This document shows positions 47,911-58,922 of a stretch of DNA of 64,000 nucleotides, one piece after another. The DNA lies in NCBI RefSeq assembly GCF_963924675.1, contig NC_089230.1, positions 682,001-746,000 on the forward strand. Reading direction: 5' to 3'. Source of the stretch: Phocoena phocoena. Lineage: Eukaryota > Chordata > Mammalia > Artiodactyla > Phocoenidae. Positions within the stretch are counted from its first letter, which is position 1. Every line of letters starts with the position of its first letter. Made by a program: the position numbers and the translations under genes. The notes beneath the pieces were generated by a model. The model saw nothing but the letters and a program-made list of their open reading frames with translations, made no database searches and had not been told where the DNA came from.

Positions 47911-48469
47911 CTCTCCTTCATTTTAAAGGGTAGTTTTTCTGGATATAGAGTGGTTGAAATTCTTTTTTTCTTTCAGCACTTTCAGTGTGGCACCCCACTG
48001 CCTTTTGGAATCCATGGTTTCAGACGTTAATCTCATTTGTGATAACTGGTACATGATGGATTGCTTCTGTCTTGCTGCTTTCAAGATCATCTCTTTGTTT
48101 TTGTCTTCGGATAATTTCATTATGATGTATCTAGGTGTACATCTATAAATTTATTCTACTTGGAGTTTGTTGAGCTTCTTGAATGTATAGAATAATGGTT
48201 TTCATCAAATTTGGGAATTTTTCAGCCAATATTTTTTGAAATAATATTTCTGATTCTTTCTCTCTCTATTGCCTTCTGGGACTCCCGGTATGTGTAATGC
48301 TGGTACGTCTGATGGTGTCCCACAGGTTTCTGAGGCTCTTCTCCTTTTTCTTCATTCTTTTTCCTTCCAGTCCTCAGATGGGTACTCTATTGACCTAGCT
48401 CAAAGTTCATTGATTCTTCTGCCAACTGGAGTTGCTGTTGAATCCCTCTGGTGAGTTTTTCATATCAGT
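47911..48469 (-). mobile_element. L1-related 5' portion, continued
   Basis: TTTCTTTCAGCACTTTCAGT, CTTGCTGCTTTCAAGATCAT, ATGATGTATCTAGGTGTACA and GGTGTCCCACAGGTTTCTGA follow an antisense sequence known from old L1 or HAL1 elements. It may be the 5' part of the outer L1 or a separate related element. Confidence 0.7.
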
Positions 48470-48482
48470 TATTGTACTTTTT

Positions 48483-48682
48483 TTTTTTTGGCGGCACGCG
48501 GGCCTCTCATTGTTGTGGCCTCTCCCGTTGCGGAGCACAGGCTCCGGACGCGCAGGCTCAGCGGCCATGGCTCACGGGCCCAGCCACTCCGTGGCATGTG
48601 GGATCCTCCGGGACCGGGACATGAACCCACGTCCCCTGCATCGGCAGGCGGACTCTCAACCACTGCGCCACCAGGGAAGCCC
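48483..48682 (-). mobile_element. CHR-type SINE, short form
   Basis: A 200 bp minus-strand copy. The 13 bp target duplication TATTGTACTTTTT is at 48470-48482 and 48683-48695. The body contains many intact CpGs, indicating a relatively young copy. Confidence 0.96.
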
Positions 48683-48695
48683 TATTGTACTTTTT

Positions 48696-49060
48696 AACGT
48701 CAGAATTTCTATTTCATTCCTCTTTATAATTTCTCACTCATTACTGAATAATTTCTATTTGGTGAGATATCATTCTCAAACTTTCCTTTAGTTTGTAGGC
48801 ATAGCTTCCTTTTTCTCCTTGAACATATTTAAAGTCTTGGTCTAGACAATTCCACGTGTGCGCTTCCTCAGGGACAGTTTCTATTGTTTGCCTCCTTTCG
48901 TGTGTATGGGTCACACTTTCTTGTTTCCTTGCATGATTCACGCTTCCCTTCTTTTGTTGAAAACGGGTTATATGAACATTATAAGGTGATCCCTCTAGAA
49001 ACCAGATTCTCTCCCCTTCCCAGGATAATTTTTCATTGCTGCGTACAGCAGGCATTTTTA
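48696..49060 (-). mobile_element. L1-related 5' portion, continued
   Basis: Continues after the SINE with TCAGAATTTCTATTTCATTC, TTCCTCAGGGACAGTTTCTA and TGTTGAAAACGGGTTATATG, the same old L1/HAL1 text order. Ends near 49060. Confidence 0.65.
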
Positions 49061-49228
49061 TTTGTGTTTTAGTGACTTTCTGGATGAGTTCTGTAAATTC
49101 TGTATGCATTATTTGTCATTTATAGCCGTTGAAGTCTCCATACAGTTAACTTAGTTGTCAACTAATGACTGGACAGAGATTTCCTTAAATATCTGGAACC
49201 AAATTATTTCCCAGTCTTGGAACAGGAG

Positions 49229-49281
<53 letters not shown>

Positions 49282-50010
49282 GACACACCTTCAGTACTCA
49301 GCCAAGAAGTATACAACTCTGTCTTAGCTTCACTCCTTCACTGAGACTCAAGATCAGAACAGAGGTGAGAACTCAGGTCCTTTTTGGACCTTTCCTGAGC
49401 CTGTGCACGGCATAGGTGTGCACAGGGACTTCTCAATTCCCAGGACTGTGGCAATTCCCTTCTCTAGCCTTTCCTTCCAAGGTTTTTGGTTCGTGAGTTT
49501 TTTGCCCCAAATGTTATCTGTCATCCAGGCAGCAGCAAGGAAAGCATTAGCCTGTAACAGTTTTAGACAAATGCTTTAGCACGGGCCGGTTCTGCATCAG
49601 GTAAAACAAAGACAAGCCTTTTGAGCCAGTCTTCCGGGGAGACATCAGATAGGTCAAAATAAATGATTAAAATTCTTGTAAATGAGGTCTGTTCTGCTCC
49701 ATCCAGTATAGGAGATGCAGTGAATTATTTTCACGGCTACCACTGAGCAAGGGAGTTGGCAATGGGAATGGGGTGACTCAGACACCAAAAATCTTGTGGT
49801 TCTCACTGAGATGCAGCTGTTTTGTTGAGTAAATGCTCTTATGGTTCCTGTAACCCTTTGATTAATTTTCTGACTTCTGAAAAAAAGCAAATTCTGACAG
49901 TTCAGGCCAAGTTTTCATTGCTTTTATGGAGGGGCAGAAGTTGGAGTTTCTTATTTTTCTGCTGCTTTCCTCTTACTCTTGTGATTTATTTCTTCAGCTG
50001 AATGTCAGAG
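49061..50010. other. Unassigned, with GT microsatellite
   Basis: No gene. A long GT tract is at 49231-49278. The rest has only short frames. Confidence 0.4.
49231..49278. repeat. (GT)n microsatellite
   Basis: About 24 uninterrupted GT units, likely polymorphic. Frames give only Cys-Val runs. Confidence 0.97.
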
Positions 50011-50014
50011 TTAT

Positions 50015-51261
50015 TTATTCATATTGAGGTTTTGACTTGGATTACGTTCAATTCATAGATCAGTTTTCAGTGAATTGAGATCTTTATAATTTTGAAGACT
50101 TCATTCAAGAACATGATAGCTTTTCTGCTTATGTGTCTCTTTGTAAGTTATTTAAAAATATATAGTTTTCTTAGAAATGTTAAGTTTATCCCTTCTTTTA
50201 TTTTATTTATTTTAAATATTTTTAATAGATAAGTGTATAATAAATATGTATGCATATTTATATTTATTTTATAATAATGAAATAGTCCATGAAGCCTATT
50301 TTTCTATTATATTTCCTAAGAATATATTGTTGGTATGAGAAAAAGCTGTCAATTTGCAGACAATTCTTTCATTCAATATTTTTATTCACATGGCATCCTT
50401 GAGTTTCTTTTTAAGTAAACATGCAAAGAGTGATAATTTTGACACCTAATTTCCAAATTTATGCTCCTTATTTTATTCTATTCCAATATTTTATTAGATA
50501 ACATCCCCAAGTACTATTATATCAGTGTGGTGGTAGCAAGTGTTCTTGTTTGATTCTGACATGTTTTAGATGTAGCTTTTAAAATTATAAAACAATAAAT
50601 TTCTAACCATAGAGAAGTTTCAATAACCATAGATATGATATACATGAGTTTGGCAGAAATATCTGCAGAGTTCAAAGATTAAGCGTGCTTCTGATTGTTG
50701 GCTTGAATTTTCTCCCTCTGTTTACAAGTAGAATCTTGTTTCACTATTATTCTTTCCGCCTTTTCTTTTTATTGTGAAATATAATATATTGAAGACATGT
50801 ATATAAAACAAATGTGTACACCTCAGTGATTTATCATTGAGCATTGTTCCAATAGGTACAGAACCTATTTCCATTTCCATATTCCCAATGGATATTTCCT
50901 ATATCCATTTCTCCAAAAATATATATGGTATTCTAGCTTTTATGATCATCACCTCATTGGCTTTATTTTTAATTTTAAAAACTTACATCCCTGAAGCATT
51001 TTGAACTTTTTATACATGATACACAGTATATTTTCCTTTGTTTTTATACTTACAAATAATGCTGTCTTGCACATTCTCACACATGTCTCTGTTGTTTATG
51101 TAACTAGGGCAGGAATTGATGGGTCATAGGCTTGTGTATTTTCAACTATAGTAAATAAAGCCAGTTTTCCAGAAATGTTTTGCCGATTTAAAGACCCATC
51201 ATCCCTGAATGAGATTTTTCAGTAGCTCTATATACTCACCAACACTTAGTGTTGTTGTTTT
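50015..51261 (-). mobile_element. Old L1 fragments
   Basis: Antisense L1-like text: TTCAATTCATAGATCAGTTT, TTCAAGAACATGATAGCTTT, and CAGTGATTTATCATTGAGC with GGTCATAGGCTTGTGTATTT further right. Probably two old fragments. Strongly diverged. Confidence 0.55.
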
Positions 51262-51613
51262 TTTGATTAATTAATGTATTTGTTTTTATTTTTGGCTGTG
51301 TTGGGTCTTCGTTGCTGTGCGTGGGCTTTCTCTAGTTGTGGCAAGCGGGGGTTACTCTTCATTGTGGTGGGCAGGCTTCTCATTGCGGTGGCTTCTCTTG
51401 CTGTGGAGCACAGGCTGTAGGCGCGCAGGCTCAGTAGTTGTGGCACGTGGGCTCAGTTGTTGTGGCTGGCGGGCTCTAGAGCACAGGCTCAGTAGTTGTG
51501 GCTCTCGGGCTTAGTTGCTCCATGGCATGTGGGATCCTCCCGGACCAGGGCTCGAACCCATGTCCACTGCATTGGCAGGCGGACTCTCAACCACTGCGCC
51601 ACCAGGGAAGACC
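51262..51613 (-). mobile_element. CHR-type SINE, long form
   Basis: Left end TTTTTATTTTTGGCTGTGTT, right end complement CCACCAGGGAAGACCC. The body has GTAGTTGTGGC units. No clear target duplication was seen. Confidence 0.9.
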
Positions 51614-51880
51614 CTCAATGTTAAATTTTAACACATGCTATTTCTCCATCTATTGAAATGATCATGTGTTTTTTTCTTTTTTTTAAAACCTTTATTCTTA
51701 GAGTAAATCCAACTTGGTCTTAATGTATTACACTTTTAATATACTGAGGGATTTATTTGGATAATAATTTATTTTGCATTTAAAAAATTTATGTTCACAA
51801 TTGAGTGGGGTATATATATAATTTTTTCTTATAAGACTTTTGCTAGGTTTTCATTGTGTAGGTGCTGATTTTATTGTTTT
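51614..51880 (-). mobile_element. Old L1 ORF2 fragment
   Basis: CCATCTATTGAAATGATCAT, TAAATCCAACTTGGTCTTAA and TTTGCTAGGTTTTCATTG are the antisense reverse transcriptase region. Confidence 0.6.
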
Positions 51881-53250
51881 CTCTCTTAATTCAACCTGAA
51901 GTAAAGTGAGTCTTACCTAGATCTGGAATTTGTAAACAGTCAGACTGTGTGGACTGCCAGTTGACCATCACTTCTTCATTAGTTATCTGTCAAGTGGCTC
52001 TGAGATAACAGCTAGAAGCTACTGGGAAATGCACTGTCCAGTGGGGGCTCTGCTGGACAAAAGGGTTTCCCATTTCTTACCTGTGCTCTTGGGCACCTTA
52101 ATTCTCAGAGTGGTGAGAACAGAGAAAATGTCCAACTTTTTTATTACTGCGTCTGTATCTTTTAGTACAGGACCTGGCAAATAGTAGACCCTTGATATAT
52201 AGTAAGTAGGTCTACAAATGAATGACTGACTACAATTTCTAGCACATTTACTGTTAGAGATATTCCTTTAGAATCTCATTTATAAGTGATGTACTGCTCA
52301 AAATGTCCTAATCTAGTCCTAGACTCTCCTACTTAGGCCTAGTTACTTTCTGGAAGTTGTTGTCTCTGAATATATGTGAATATGTCAAAGTGGACAAATT
52401 CTTATCAGGGACTGAACAGTGGGGTTCTGAACATAGAATTTTAAAACATGGCTATGAATTATTTGATGCTTCTTTCATGAAGAGGTGAGTGCCTGTCCCT
52501 TCCTTATGAATCTGGGTGTTCTTATGACTGTTTTGACCAAAGAAGCATGACCACAGGATCCATATGCTTTCTAAGGCACAGCATGGAAGCCCATCCAGCT
52601 TCTACTCTGTCCGCTAGAATGTTTGCTCTTGGACTCTGAGCCCCGCCGTGGAAGCCTCGCCAGGCTAAGGTTAGCACCCTGCAGAGGCTGTGTCGGTGCC
52701 CCTTCGGCAGCACAGCTGAGCCCAGCAGGTGACAGCCACCAGTGCAACATGGAGCAGAGGGGTCCCCCGCCTGGACTTGCCCTACAAAACCAGGAAATAT
52801 AAGAAAATGGGTACTATTTTAAACGGCTAGGTTTTGGGGGTAGCTTGTAATGCAACAATTGGAGCATCTTTGGATATTTTTTCACATATTCTTTATTTCG
52901 TGAAGATATATTTTCTTGGTCTATTTCCATTTCCTTTTGAGTTGGTGGTAATTTTGTCCATATTTTGGCATTCCCATTTCTTAGTTTTTTACACTGTCTC
53001 TTTTCTCTCTCTTAATAGACGTTGTTTTAAGAGGAAGAGACTATGATGGGCCTACTAGGCAGGCACTGATTTTAACATATTTTCTCTTGAAACAGTGAAC
53101 ATGACCTTCTGTTAATAAAGAATGACTTATTCTTTAATTAACCTTCTGTTAATAAAGGTGATTCGAGCCATTATATCTAATATTTTAAAAAGCAAAAATA
53201 GACACAGACGGTTCTATTGTGCCCAGTGTTGCAGTGCTCATGTGTACAGG
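51881..53250. other. Unassigned, possible old LTR-like repeat
   Basis: 52420-52790 (TATGAATCTGGGTGTTCTTA, TGACCAAAGAAGCATGACCA) resembles an ancient MaLR-type LTR, but I cannot define its ends. 52150-52240 may be an L2 or MIR tail. No gene. Confidence 0.4.

Positions 53251-53256
<6 letters not shown>

Positions 53257-53311
<55 letters not shown>
53257..53311. repeat. (GT)n microsatellite at a SINE tail
   Basis: About 27 GT units ending in GCGCGC, directly abutting the SINE at 53312 where the T-run (tail complement) of other copies would be. It probably arose by expansion at the SINE tail. Confidence 0.95.
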
Positions 53312-53317
<6 letters not shown>

Positions 53318-53506
53318 GTACGCGGGCCTCTTACTGCTGCGGCCCCTCCCACTGCGGAGCACAGGCTCCGGACGCGCAGGCTCAGCGGCCATGGCTCACG
53401 GGCCCAGCCGCTCCGCGGCATGTGGGATCTTCCCGGACCGGGGCACGGACTCGCGTCCCCTGCATCGGCAGGCGGACTCTCAACCACTGCGCCACCAGGG
53501 AAGCCC
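53312..53506 (-). mobile_element. CHR-type SINE, short form, tail replaced by GT repeat
   Basis: Body GGTACGCGGGCCTCTTACTG to CACCAGGGAAGCCC with many intact CpGs, so it is young. Its normal poly-A tail is absent; a GT tract takes its place. The word CTGTTTG occurs just left of the GT tract (53251-53257) and just after the SINE (53506-53512), and may be the target duplication. Confidence 0.94.
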
Positions 53507-54925
53507 TGTTTGCAGGCTTTAAACAGGTTTTAAATAACAAAATTAAAATCTACTTGTGTGTAGTCTGGAAAGCCAGTGTGATTTCTTGACAGTCTCTTGC
53601 TAGCTGTTCTTACACATTTCTTTGCCTTACTAATTCTATTTTCCTCTAGAATAAAGCAGCTAATTGGAATAACACAATTTGAAGTTCCTTTTGGAATCCG
53701 TGATTATACTTCTCTTTTGTTGACTCATTCGATTTTAAAACTTAATTTAACTTTTTGGTCATCTAAGAGATCACATTATGAGTAGGTTTTGAAATGTTTG
53801 ACTTTTTAACTCTGCCTTTCCTACATTAAAATAATCTAAAAAATTGATTGACTTTGTGAACTAGAACACAAAGCTAATGCCTTAGGTAAAACCTCTCCGA
53901 GACCCTCTGGGAAAGAGCAACAAAAAGGACCCACCATAGGCTTGACCCTTGAATTGAATTGTTAGTTTCAGGAAGACAGTGTAATTTGTTTATAGTGAAA
54001 GCTTCCTGTCAGTTGTTTTGTTTTTCTTTTTTTTAAGCCAGAAAATTGGGTGTGAACTGCTAAGGACTAAAACTTGACATTTGGTTTTTTCCTTCCATCA
54101 GGGCAAACAAGCAGCTAGGAGGAGTAGAAGAATTAGTATTGGATAATTTCATAATTTTTAAAGACTGAAGCAACAGAATGACTTGCTTTGTTAATTTAAC
54201 AATAATATATTACAAGAGAAATGGCTTGCTTAAGGTTGTCTCAAAATTACCATTGGAAGCTTGAACAGCTGATACTAGAGAATCCACTTACGGTTCCATT
54301 TCTGTTATCAGTTTACCTTAAAGAAAAGTTCCCTGAGTGAGTCCTGGGGATAACATTCTGCAGAGCTGCTGATTCCAGGGTGAAGATCTCTAAAAACGAC
54401 AACAGTTAAACGTTATTTAGGAATTTACTTCAGTTGCATTTAAAGTTGAAATAGCATTTTGTTGTCTAAAGGCAAAGTATTGGATTACCAAAGTGTAGTT
54501 TGACAAAACAATGCGCTATTGCCATTGGAGGGGCAATTTTTAAATGTATATTGTGTCAGTCCTGCTTCTCTGTGTAGAAGGAAATAGCATAATATTTTGT
54601 AAATGCTCAGTAAAGCTATTTTTGCCATAATTTGGACTGAAGGCCTTTGAAATAAACAATGTAAACTGGCCCCTGTAGACATGTGGCTGTGGTGAGACCC
54701 TGACCAGGCCCTGCTCCCCAGCCCCGGCGTTTTATGAGGGCTCCACCTCCCTTTCAGGACAGCAGTAAACTGATGGCCATGGCTCTCTGTGTTTAAGACT
54801 ACAAAACAGGAAGTTATCCATCCATCCATCCACACATTTTTCTGTGAATGACAAAACCATGTAAGATGATGACAGATATAGGCATTAGCTAAAAATACTA
54901 AGTATAATTTGGGGACTAAGGTGAT
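53507..54925. other. Unassigned, no gene seen
   Basis: AT-rich with a 116-codon minus frame at 54485-54835, without motif. A short TCCA repeat is at about 54818-54831. Confidence 0.4.
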
Positions 54926-54929
54926 ATCT

Positions 54930-55110
54930 GGAGCAAAGGTTAGAAAGCTTTTTTTTTGGTGAAGGACCAGGTAGAAAATATTTTAGGTGTGGGCCAGGAG
55001 GAAAATTGAGGCTAAGGAAAGGAAACAAATCTCAACGGTGTTTTCACTAGCGACTTTCAAAATATAAAGATTGAGTGCAATTTTTGTTGTAATACAGATC
55101 TGCAGATGAG
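54930..55110. mobile_element. Possible hAT terminal region
   Basis: GGTGAAGGACCAGGTAGAAA, then ATATTTTAGGTGTGGGCCAG, resembles the end of mammalian hAT elements in which a 'GGGCCAGATAGTAAATATTTTAGG'-like text follows the terminal repeat. It may be the far end of the transposon whose relic lies at 55760-56720. Tentative. Confidence 0.35.
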
Positions 55111-55755
55111 AAGAATGAAATAATATTTTTTGGGAGGGGTAATATTTTATTTAATTGGGGTTCAAAGTTGACATTCCTTATATCAAAATTAATTGCAAAT
55201 GTTCATCTGTTAATGCTTATCTGTAATGAAATTGTACATATTTCATCGTTGAACATTTCTTTGCACACGGGTAGGTATTACCAAACACTGATGTCAACCC
55301 ACGGATGCTTGATTTTAATTGAGCATATTCACTCCTTGGCGAGTGGTCATAGAATCCCGTTAGCTTCTACTCTTGATATTTGTCTGTTAGTATTTCGTTA
55401 AGTTGCAGATTAATCCCCTTCAGCTGAAGGTTAGGTAGGAGCTCTTAACACGCCGCTAAACGGATTTTGAAATGTGGAGATTTCCTTTGCCCTGCTGGAA
55501 CTGTTAAAACAGCTGAGCTTGGGAAATACGTCTGCTTCAAATGCATATGGGAATGGAGATCTCACTTCTTGTTTTGACTTCTGACGGCATGGGAAATGTG
55601 CAAACCCTCTGTAACTTTCAATTCAAACATTAGTTGTCATCAAAATGACTTCAGTGCAGTATAGATTTCACATGTAAGTATTGTTTTGCCTTGTAATTTT
55701 AGGTTGAATTTATTAAGACACAGTATCAAGCTAATTCCACGGTTCTTCAGTGTTT
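55111..55755. other. Unassigned, possibly inside the hAT remnant
   Basis: No gene. If the tentative end at 54930 is right, this is the untranslated 3' part of that element. Confidence 0.3.
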
Positions 55756-55759
55756 GATA

Positions 55760-56720
55760 AAAATGGTGGAAGGCAGGTCTCATTTAGAAAACTTTGTCTC
55801 CACCTCGAACTCAACAGCTGCAATAGAGCTTTACTGGTGCTGAGTTGCTGGGCTGCTGTGTGGTGAGCAGATCAGCGCTCAGCTGGCATTTCTGACTTCA
55901 CAGCCCTGGGGAAGATGAGGCAACCAGAGCATTAAAGCTCACCATCGTCACTGCAGGTTCAGTGAGATAGGCTAGACCACGATACCTTCTGCAAAGTAGG
56001 TAATAAATAACCCTAAGCTTCACACAGTTTACATTCTCAAAAGTGTTGTCAAGCTCTTCCCTCCACAGGTTTTACCACCAGCAGTTATAACACATCTTAG
56101 TGGATTCCACTTCAGGTTGTACCAAATCCACGTTTTTCTCAACTTCTTTTGAAATATTCTCATCTGTAGTTGATCCAGGCTGACTATTGACTGAGACTAA
56201 TTCTTCAGTCACTTTGAATTGCTGACTTCTTAAGTCAACAACAACATCTGAGAAAATATTACCAGTAACATTTGTTGACTCGTCAGGAGTCGAGGAAGAG
56301 CTCTTGAGATAATTTTCCTTGTTGTTAGTGAACTATTGATGTCGCCACAATGTCCTCAATTCTTCAACATCCTTGAGTCAAAAGGCTAACAGACTTCCAC
56401 GAGCTTATTTGCTGGGGCCCATTTCCACGGCTGCTGCAATCAACCGTGATCTACTTAGCTCACAATTGGTTAATTGTTCTGCTTTGTTGAGACATTCTGC
56501 TTTAAACTTTCTTCGTTTTCTGACCATGCCGTCTGTGAGTTCTGATGAGCCTCAGTCTGGCCTGTGGGTGGATGAGGCATCCTTTGGGCTCAGCTTGAGT
56601 GTCACGGCAAAACAAGCGCGATGTTGTAACGGTTGTGTAACACAACCATCCACACACCCCCGCACCCCAATCTGGCTCACTGAGTCCACTTTTCTCTTCT
56701 TGTTTTGACAAGGCAATAGA
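55760..56720 (-). mobile_element. hAT-Charlie transposase remnant
   Basis: Translating the minus strand across frame breaks gives, in order, KKRKVDSVSQ (56700-56670), VVVDLRSQQFKVTEELVSVN (about 56260-56200), STTDENISKEVEK, and then in a shifted frame ITAGGKTCGGKSL. This is the layout of the Charlie-type transposase that is also fused in GTF2IRD2: an N-terminal KRKVDS start, a VTEEL...STTGENIFKEVEK-like stretch, then TTDGGKN(M)CG. Several stops and frameshifts show it is dead. No intact zinc-finger or catalytic region can be read. Confidence 0.7.
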
Positions 56721-57568
56721 ACGTCACGGTAAGGAGTGAGTGGGGGGCTTGAAACGCTGCCAATTGATGGTGCACCGCGTGGCGTGTGGTGCAACAAGCA
56801 CAGCGTGAGCCATGGGACCCACATCAGGTGGCCACCACAGCCACGCCCTCTGCATCACGGCAGCAAGTATCCACTGACAACATGGGACCACGTGGATGTG
56901 ACTTTCTTCGTGGACACTGGAATTTGAACTTCATGCCATTTTCGTGGGTTACAAAATATTCCCTAATTTTTTCCAACCACTTGGAAACATAAAAGGGGCT
57001 CTTAGCTCACTGGCCTGTACAAAAGTAGGCGGTGAGCAGGGCTGGTTCCTGAGCCCAGTTTGTGGACTCATGGAGGAAAGTCGCAGAGAAGTCAGGTGCA
57101 GTTTGCAGTTAGCAAATGGGGAGGAGAGGACTCCATCCCGGGTAAAGGATCCGGGAGCTTGACCCGGCATCACACATGCTCTGGTTATGCACCCATGTCC
57201 ACCTTCACTCAGCTAAAGGTCAGAATTGTAGGAAGTGTGAAGGGTGGGGCACCTCCATTCTGCATCGCTCGCCCACTTGCGGGCCCACCGTTAGCCTGCA
57301 GACTGTGGACGTTCCTGCTGCAACCTGAGCATCTCACGGACACTCTGCCTCTACCTTTCTCCCCTTCCACCTCTTCTCAATAGGTCAGGTCAGAAAAAGG
57401 GCAAGAAAGGAGGAAAACATGCTGCTTTGGGGTTACACATCTAATTTTGTGCATGCCTTATTCTTAACCAAGTCTGTTAAGGAAGAAGGTCAGAGACCCA
57501 AGGTAGAATTTGGAAAATCAAATCTTAAATGGAAAGAACAATGCTTTTCAGAATTCAAAATATTTTAA
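56721..57568. other. Unassigned, no gene seen
   Basis: Possibly the 5' end of the hAT element for the first 250 bp. The remaining sequence has frames up to 107 codons with no motifs. Confidence 0.35.
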
Positions 57569-57777
57569 TTTTTTTTTTTTTTTTTGCGGTACGCGGGCCT
57601 CTCCCTGCTGTGGCCTCTTCCGTTGCGGAGCACAGGCTCCAGACGCGCAGGCTCAGCGGCCATGGCTCACGGGCCCAGCCGCTCCGCGGCACGTGGGATC
57701 CTCCCGGACCGGGGCACGAACCCGCGTCCCCTGCATCGGCAGGCGGACTCTCAACCGCTGCGCCACCAGGGCAGCCC
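57569..57777 (-). mobile_element. CHR-type SINE, short form
   Basis: A T-run of about 17, then GCGGTACGCGGGCCTCTCCC, and the end CCACCAGGGCAGCCC, where a G-to-C change alters the usual head. Rich in CpG. Confidence 0.95.
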
Positions 57778-58560
57778 AAGGCGTACTTTTTGAAGATGAT
57801 GACTGCAGGTACTTTTACCTACTCTACCTATGTTCGCCTGTACCGCTGCATTCCTATCCTGTGAATGTGCTTTTGTAAACTCACTGGGCCCTGCTTCCTC
57901 TTTTAAGTCTTGGAATCACTGCATTTGCCCTCATTCAAGCAGGCTTGCTCTTCATTTGGTACAATGTTCTGATTTCTTTGCGCTTCCAGACAGCAATTAC
58001 GAGCAGAGGCAGGGTTTAGAGATTATAGTTCAGACATTTGGAGAAGTTCTTACTATTGTCTGTTCAGATAGGCACCAACAAGACCCTTGAATTTTCTTTT
58101 CTGGTCCCTTACTTCAAGTCCTGTCAGCATGTGAATGGGACGGAATTTGCAGCTGCTCAGGGTTTGTTATGAAGGGCAGTGGACTGTGATGGGACGCGGT
58201 GCCTCCTGATGGTCGTTGTCTCCTTGGAAATACAGGCGGCGTGGTGTATGTGCCGGTTTTCTTCCATCAAAGGGAAACGTGACTAAAGTGGAAAAATTAG
58301 TGCCTGGACGTCCTCCAGGTGTAGCTTCTAAAGTTGCAGCATTTCAACTTTTAGCTCAGATGAAATACTGCACGTTTGCAGAGAAATTGCAGTTCCACAG
58401 AAGACAGGAAGATGTTCTAAAAGTGCAGATGTACACCATAGGGTTAATTTCTGGAAGCTCTGTCTATCAGTTTAACAGCTTGCAAGGTGTTAGTAGCGTT
58501 TATATCCTCCATATAAACGTAGCACCTAAGGCGGTGTCTGGGTGGCCGTGCCACAGAGCA
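57778..58560. other. Unassigned, with a 168-codon open frame
   Basis: A plus-strand frame at 58216-58722 stays open for 168 codons, but its last third runs into the MER5A-like element. The text around 58240-58470 looks less decayed than its surroundings, but I recognise no protein. I do not call a gene. Confidence 0.35.
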
Positions 58561-58752
58561 CAGCGGTTCTTCAAGTGTGGTCCCTGGGCCAGCAGCGTCA
58601 GCACCATTCAGGAACTTGTTGGATGCAGACTCTTCCCTCCACCCCGCCCCCTGCCCAGTCCTACTGAATCAGCACTCTGGGGAAAGGCCCAGCGATCCAT
58701 ACGTACTCAGCTCTCCAGGTGATTCTGCTCACACAACGTCTGGGGGCCACTG
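58561..58752 (+). mobile_element. MER5A-like hAT miniature element
   Basis: CAGCGGTTCTTCAAGTGTGG, TCCTACTGAATCAGCACTCT and TCTCCAGGTGATTCTGCTCA follow MER5A, a non-autonomous hAT-Charlie family of about 190 bp, almost end to end. Confidence 0.85.
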
Positions 58753-58779
58753 GTGCGATGGTTGAGGGGACTGGGTCTG

Positions 58780-58922
58780 TCGGCACTTCTCAGACTTCAG
58801 TGCCTTCAGAGAACCTGAGATCCTTGAAGACACAGATCTAATTCAATGGATGTGGGTGGGCCAGTACCCTGCCTTTCTAACAAGCTCACTAGCGACGTTC
58901 ACTGCCGCTGGCCCAGGGAGAT
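58780..58922 (-). mobile_element. MER5A-like element, inverted partner
   Basis: CACTTCTCAGACTTCAGTGC, CAGATCTAATTCAATGGATG and CTTTCTAACAAGCTCACTAG follow the reverse of MER5A with a shortened middle. It faces the copy at 58561-58752, 27 bp away. Confidence 0.75.

Noticed and set aside
53217..53533. Long Cys-Val or Thr-His repeat frames
   Set aside because: They are translations of GT microsatellites joined to SINE sequence.
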